From Pelargonium nanum (taxonomy: Eukaryota; Streptophyta; Magnoliopsida; Geraniales; Geraniaceae), in contig JAYMTF010000324.1 of NCBI GenBank assembly GCA_036897485.1, positions 1-39,818 of the forward strand: 39,818 nucleotides of DNA, in the 5' to 3' direction. The notes below the pieces were generated by a model. It worked only from the letters and a program-made list of their open reading frames with translations. It was not told where the DNA came from and did not search any database. Shown one piece after another: positions 35,801 to 39,818 of this stretch (positions are counted from its first letter, which is position 1; every line of letters begins with the position of its first letter). A program made the position numbers and the translations under genes.

Positions 35801-38800
35801 AATCAAAATTAAGTAACAACACCATGAATTAAGATAAGGAACCATGGATTATACGGAACATGCTTAGTCTTTTATTTCTTAGTAGGAAAATTCTAGAACA
35901 CTAATTCTACTTTTTTAATATGAGTTAGAAAGCTAAAAAGTTCCATTTCTATATCTTATGCATCCCCCCAACTTTGTCAAGAATAACTTTTTTTAAGGAC
36001 GAAAAAAAACTAATTAAAGGATATTAATTGCTAAAGTTGCTTGTTAAGGCCCATATGATAAAATTAAGCTGTTGGATTAAAGCTCGATTTATTCAAGTTT
36101 TCCGTAACAAAGTGTGAATTATATGTTGTTATAAACGAACGACTGAATATTGGATACGGTTACATTACAGGTGATACTTTTACTATTATTTTTTTATAAT
36201 AAAACTTATACCAAGTTCTAATCTTCGATACGACAAAACAACCCTTATTTACGTCCTCAGATTACTTAGTAGTTCCCTTTTTATTGCTTTTTTAACTGCC
36301 AATAAATTAGTATCACAAGCAATATTCTACTTGGTTTGCCTAATACCTATAGCTAAATCGTGTGAATAAAGAACACAGAAATAGGAAACGAAAGGAACAC
36401 TTATACAATTGAGAAGTTAAATCTCTATTCTTAATTAAAGGAGAAAAGGCTAAACTATACCCAAAATAGCCGACTCCAAATAACAAAAATATCAGGAGGG
36501 CATACTTACTTATATCGGACAATTCGAAAAGGAGTAGTCTTATATAATGAAACTCTTTTCTCGTACTTCACTTAACCTTCTTTTTGTCTAAAGCACGTCT
36601 TTTTCATTAAAGGAACTAGAATTCCAATACTAGTATCTGAACCGCATATAATTAGCGCCTCTTCGTATAACTTTGTAGGTCTCTAAAAAGGTGGGTCCGG
36701 TTTAGCTATAGGCAGTGACATATTAAATTTGTGCCACCAAGCCCTACTCTTTTAAAAACTGCTTCTAATATTATTGACTTCAATATTTTGAAATTTATCC
36801 TTAATTATCTCTACTCAACTACTCCTTTAATAACAAAAGTCCTAGAGCAACCCTCTTGTTACCCCTAAAAAAGAATAGCTGGACTCAAGCTAGAAATATA
36901 CCGAGTCAGAAGAAAATCCGTAAGTTCTACTATAGGAAAAGCTCTTGTTTTTACATCAAATGTTGAATATTATCGTATACTATAACTAAATAATATCGAA
37001 GGGACTTAGCTTATGATGATATCTAATATACCTAAAGTAGGCTCTATCCAACCGGAACTCTACCCTAAAAAGCCCTTACTAATTCTGTCCTCTACCGTTT
37101 GTTTAATATACTTAAGGCAAGTGGTGATCTGAGAATTTGGATTCCTTTGCTTACTTCGATAAACCATCAGAGCGCGTTCTCTTGTTCTTGTTTTGTTAAA
37201 GTTAGGCCGTGCGTGGGTCCCGCAAATTCTAAGTCCATCCTTTTTAGATAAGATATTCGGTTACACAGTAAAACTAGCATCCTTTTTCATAAGTTTATAT
37301 AATAGAGAATGACTAACATTCTTTAGAGCTTCAGTATAAGTCTCTTATAGTAAGGCATACCAAGGGCGATAAAAAAGATGTTAAATAGCCTTTGATTCAA
37401 GCTAAACAATTTTTAAAACTCTACAAGTGTCGGGTAGGCAATCTAAAGCAAGAGGGTTCTTATTTACGAATTCCTAGTACTTGTGGTATTAATTTTCGCT
37501 AGGATAAAGTAGCTCGTGGACTTCTGACTATTTACCTACGAGGCGCGTTAAAAGATTTTTGTTACATATCGTACTTGCTTGGAAAGGTGCATAAAAATAA
37601 AAAGGAATACGGGTTCAAAACTCTAAGTTAATTGATTACTAAGATTCCTTGCTGGTTGTCTTGCTTTAATTTGTTTTTTTTAATATCCTTCAATCTTTTA
37701 ATCTATCTATCAAATCTAGACTCTCCGATGCCTTACTTGCTTGGTCTTATAACTATAGAAAGACTAGACTTGGTCTCTTTAGTTACATATACACAAACTT
37801 CTTGGTGCTGAAGATTGTCTGCTAATAAATATAAGTTATACCATAGTCCTAAATTAACCTAAGTAGATTGAGCCATCCCCTTTCTCTAAAGGGCTCGGTC
37901 CTAGGAACCTCTATATACTTAGCTAGAGGACCTCTTTAATCTCCCTTTTATGAAACAGTATACTATCGCGTAAGTAAGAATACACGTAGGGATAGAGTGC
38001 AAAGAATGAAAAGCCTTGTATCTTACCATCTCAATGAAGAATTCAATAGGTCAAACATAATAACTAGATACAGCTATTTTTACATACGCAAAATTGGATT
38101 ACTTATTATAGGGTTTAACTCTGAGTTAAATATTAAGAATAAATTCATTTTTTTAATCAAGGGGGTTCTACTATTAGCATAAACTATGCTAGGGATTTTC
38201 TAATAAAGAAAAAGGAAAGGTTTTACTTATTTAATTTTTTGCAAAATAATAATATGATATGTTGTTCAAACTTTTATATAATCTGCTCTATTAGGATATT
38301 AATCAGGCAAGTTACTATAAACTAGGAATTTTACATTCTTGAGAATAAATTTTCAATAAGATTTTAGTGTATAAGACCTCACTCAGATAAAAAATACTGT
38401 TGTTTAACCTAGAAGAACCCCGTTTTAACGTAAACCAATGAATTGCTAATATAGTAAATCTATAAAAAAAGTATGGAATTTCTTATTCTATGCAAAGAAG
38501 CGCCTTTTGTCTGATTATCCGTATTATGATCTCTTCATAGAGGCCCTCCGTTTATGTTAACGAAGGGAAAGGTATTCTTGCTGTATTTATTAGTTTTCAA
38601 TAGGTGCACCTTAGCAACCTCACTACAGGCTTATTGGTATCTTGTGCAAAACTTATCCCTGTCACCCTATGTATTAGCTATTGAAGGGTCTTACTCTGCC
38701 CCTTCCTACTTAGGGTTCGTTTATCAAACGATTTTCTTTACTTTATAGGAATGGGGACTTAAGAAGGGTAGGGGCTTTGGGAGGAGCTAGTTAGTAGACT

Positions 38801-38960
38801 CTTCTTTTTATTAGGAAGTAGAGAAAGAGGTATATTACTAGTAAACAGTAAAGGAAAGTATTCTATAAGATGTATTAGTATTCCTATATTGACTTCTTAT
38901 CAGATAGTTATGTATATAAATTAATATTGGATAAGTATAGAGAGTAATAGTACTTTTTGT
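32815..38960. other. AT-rich gene-free DNA
   Basis: No gene is recognised in about 6.1 kb. Open frames at 34277-34471 (plus, ATG, 64 codons), 36340-36522 (minus, TTG start, 60 codons, one hydrophobic stretch ALLIFLLFGVGYFGYSLAF), 37997-38182 and 38554-38748 (plus, ATG, 64 codons) are short and match no family known to me. GGG-CCC type motifs recur (GGGGAGCCCC near 33683). Confidence 0.55.
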
Positions 38961-39260
38961 TAAGGTATATCCCTGTAGTCCCTGTTGTTACTGACATAGG
39001 AGGTTAGCTCCTTTATAGATATGAGAGATAGTTACTCTTCCTGACTCAGCGAAGCAGAAGGTAATGCATTATAGTATTTAATAGTACATAGATACCTTAT
39101 AGACACCCACCCACTTTTATTTTATTGACTTTTGTAGCTTTCTTAAGAGCTTTCATACCTTGTTTCTTCATAGCTAAACACTCTTATTATGTTTATGTAC
39201 CATACCTACTATATCTTCAGAAATAGAACCCTCTGGAAAGCCTTGCTCTTCCTGTAATAC
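38961..39260 (-). repeat. M/K repeat family, copy 5 (inverted)
   Basis: On the minus strand the frame 39260-39177 reads 28 codons including QEEQGFPEGSISEDIVGM and VHKHNKSV, ending at TAG. From ATG 39171 an overlapping-type frame reads MKKQGMKALKKATKVNKIK and ends at TAA (39097-39099). An M segment follows (to 38961) with GCATTACCTTCTGCTTCGC and GGACTACAGGGATATACC (38981-38964). Here the acidic segment precedes the K segment and M comes after it. In copy 4 the order is M, K, acidic. The unit may therefore be one register of a tandem array, or it has been rearranged. Peptide similarity to copies 3 and 4 covers both the basic and the Ser-Ile-Ser-Glu parts. Confidence 0.55.
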
Positions 39261-39818
39261 CTAACTCCAACAATGACATAAGCCGTAGAGTTGATCTATA
39301 CTTTTTGGGATCCCCTTTATTAAGGATAAACACATAAGGAGCTTTGGATACGGGTTAAATTAGGGGTTTCGGTAATCAGAATGGGTTTCTTTCTAATTTC
39401 GTTTGTACTGCAAGGATATAAACTGAATTCGTTAAGTAAAAGGTAAAACATTGTCTAATGGAATAAATCAGAAAGTCGGGTCAACCTCGATTCTTAAAAT
39501 ATGTAAGCAAATATGCAGGGATTTACAACATTAAAGGGAAGCTATACTAGAACTATAAAACCTTCAGCTACTTCTTTCTTTAATAGAAGACTTCTTACGA
39601 AAACTCTAATAAGAGACTCCTCTTAATCTTAATTTTGGAGTATCATAAGCTCAAAGCTTTGGGAATTCTGGGTAGTTTTTACCAGTATGAATTTCTTTCT
39701 AGGCTGGCGGAATATAAAGGGCAAGGTTCAGTAAGTATTCTCTGACTTTTGAGAAAACTGCTAATACTTAGATATTGTATATTCAAACAGAGGGTATAAA
39801 TTCGAATTTCCTTCGTGA
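39261..39818. other. AT-rich gene-free end of window
   Basis: No gene, RNA or repeat is recognised. The window simply ends in the same type of DNA. Confidence 0.5.

Noticed and set aside
36340..36522. Minus-strand 60-codon frame with an N-terminal hydrophobic stretch as a membrane peptide
   Set aside because: It starts with TTG, is short, and nothing around it supports expression.
3200..39818. Reassigned stop codon (for example TGA read as Trp) hiding long genes
   Set aside because: TAA and TAG break the frames as often as TGA, and reading through TGA alone does not reveal any family I know in the stretches examined.
1..39818. CRISPR array, phage or bacterial operon
   Set aside because: No regularly spaced identical repeats, no ribosome-binding sites with closely packed genes, and no phage or Cas proteins are visible.
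39788..39818. TTCGAATTTCC at the right edge as a T arm
   Set aside because: It is only a short AT palindrome, with no tRNA context inside the window.

Overview
The window has two unlike parts. Bases 1 to about 3,100 look like ordinary land-plant nuclear DNA. They hold an (AT)n tract, a possible tRNA-derived SINE, one well-formed Ty1/Copia LTR (406-1059, TGTTGG...CCAACA) followed by the plant initiator-tRNA primer-binding site, a stub of gag, and on the other strand a broken Myb/SANT-like domain gene (1170-1564). CpA and TpG are at normal levels here.

From about 3.1 kb to the end (some 36.7 kb) the DNA is roughly two-thirds A+T, rich in TpA, and clearly depleted in CpA and TpG on both strands. 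Nearly every frame is cut by TAA and TAG. The longest open frame is 101 codons and starts with TTG, about what chance gives at this base composition. I recognise no protein gene of any plastid, mitochondrial, viral or nuclear family here. The one intact gene is a tRNA-Ile(CAU) of plant-mitochondrial type (6044-6117). Two sites, near 7.95 kb and 32.66 kb, look like decayed tRNAs.

The main internal structure is a dispersed family of old, diverged repeats in 23.5-31.2 kb, with one inverted member at 38.96-39.26 kb. A unit has an 'M' segment, conserved around GGACTAGAGGAATATACC, and a 'K' segment that still reads as a lysine-rich peptide (for example KKGVALKKAAGIARIKK). Several units also carry a short acidic Ser-Ile-Ser-Glu-Glu/Asp stretch or a TTGCTT...GTGTTCCT...TTTCCAG tail. 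The copies are frameshifted and interrupted, so this looks like a decayed multicopy gene or element that I cannot name.

Three origins fit. (a) A plant mitochondrial chromosome or a large nuclear mitochondrial insertion carrying a captured nuclear retrotransposon fragment; the tRNA favours this. (b) An AT-rich block shaped by a CpA-to-TpA process such as fungal repeat-induced point mutation, joined to plant DNA by transfer or misassembly; the dinucleotide bias and decayed repeat family favour this. (c) A chimeric contig. The sequence alone does not decide. No genes here form an operon or pathway.
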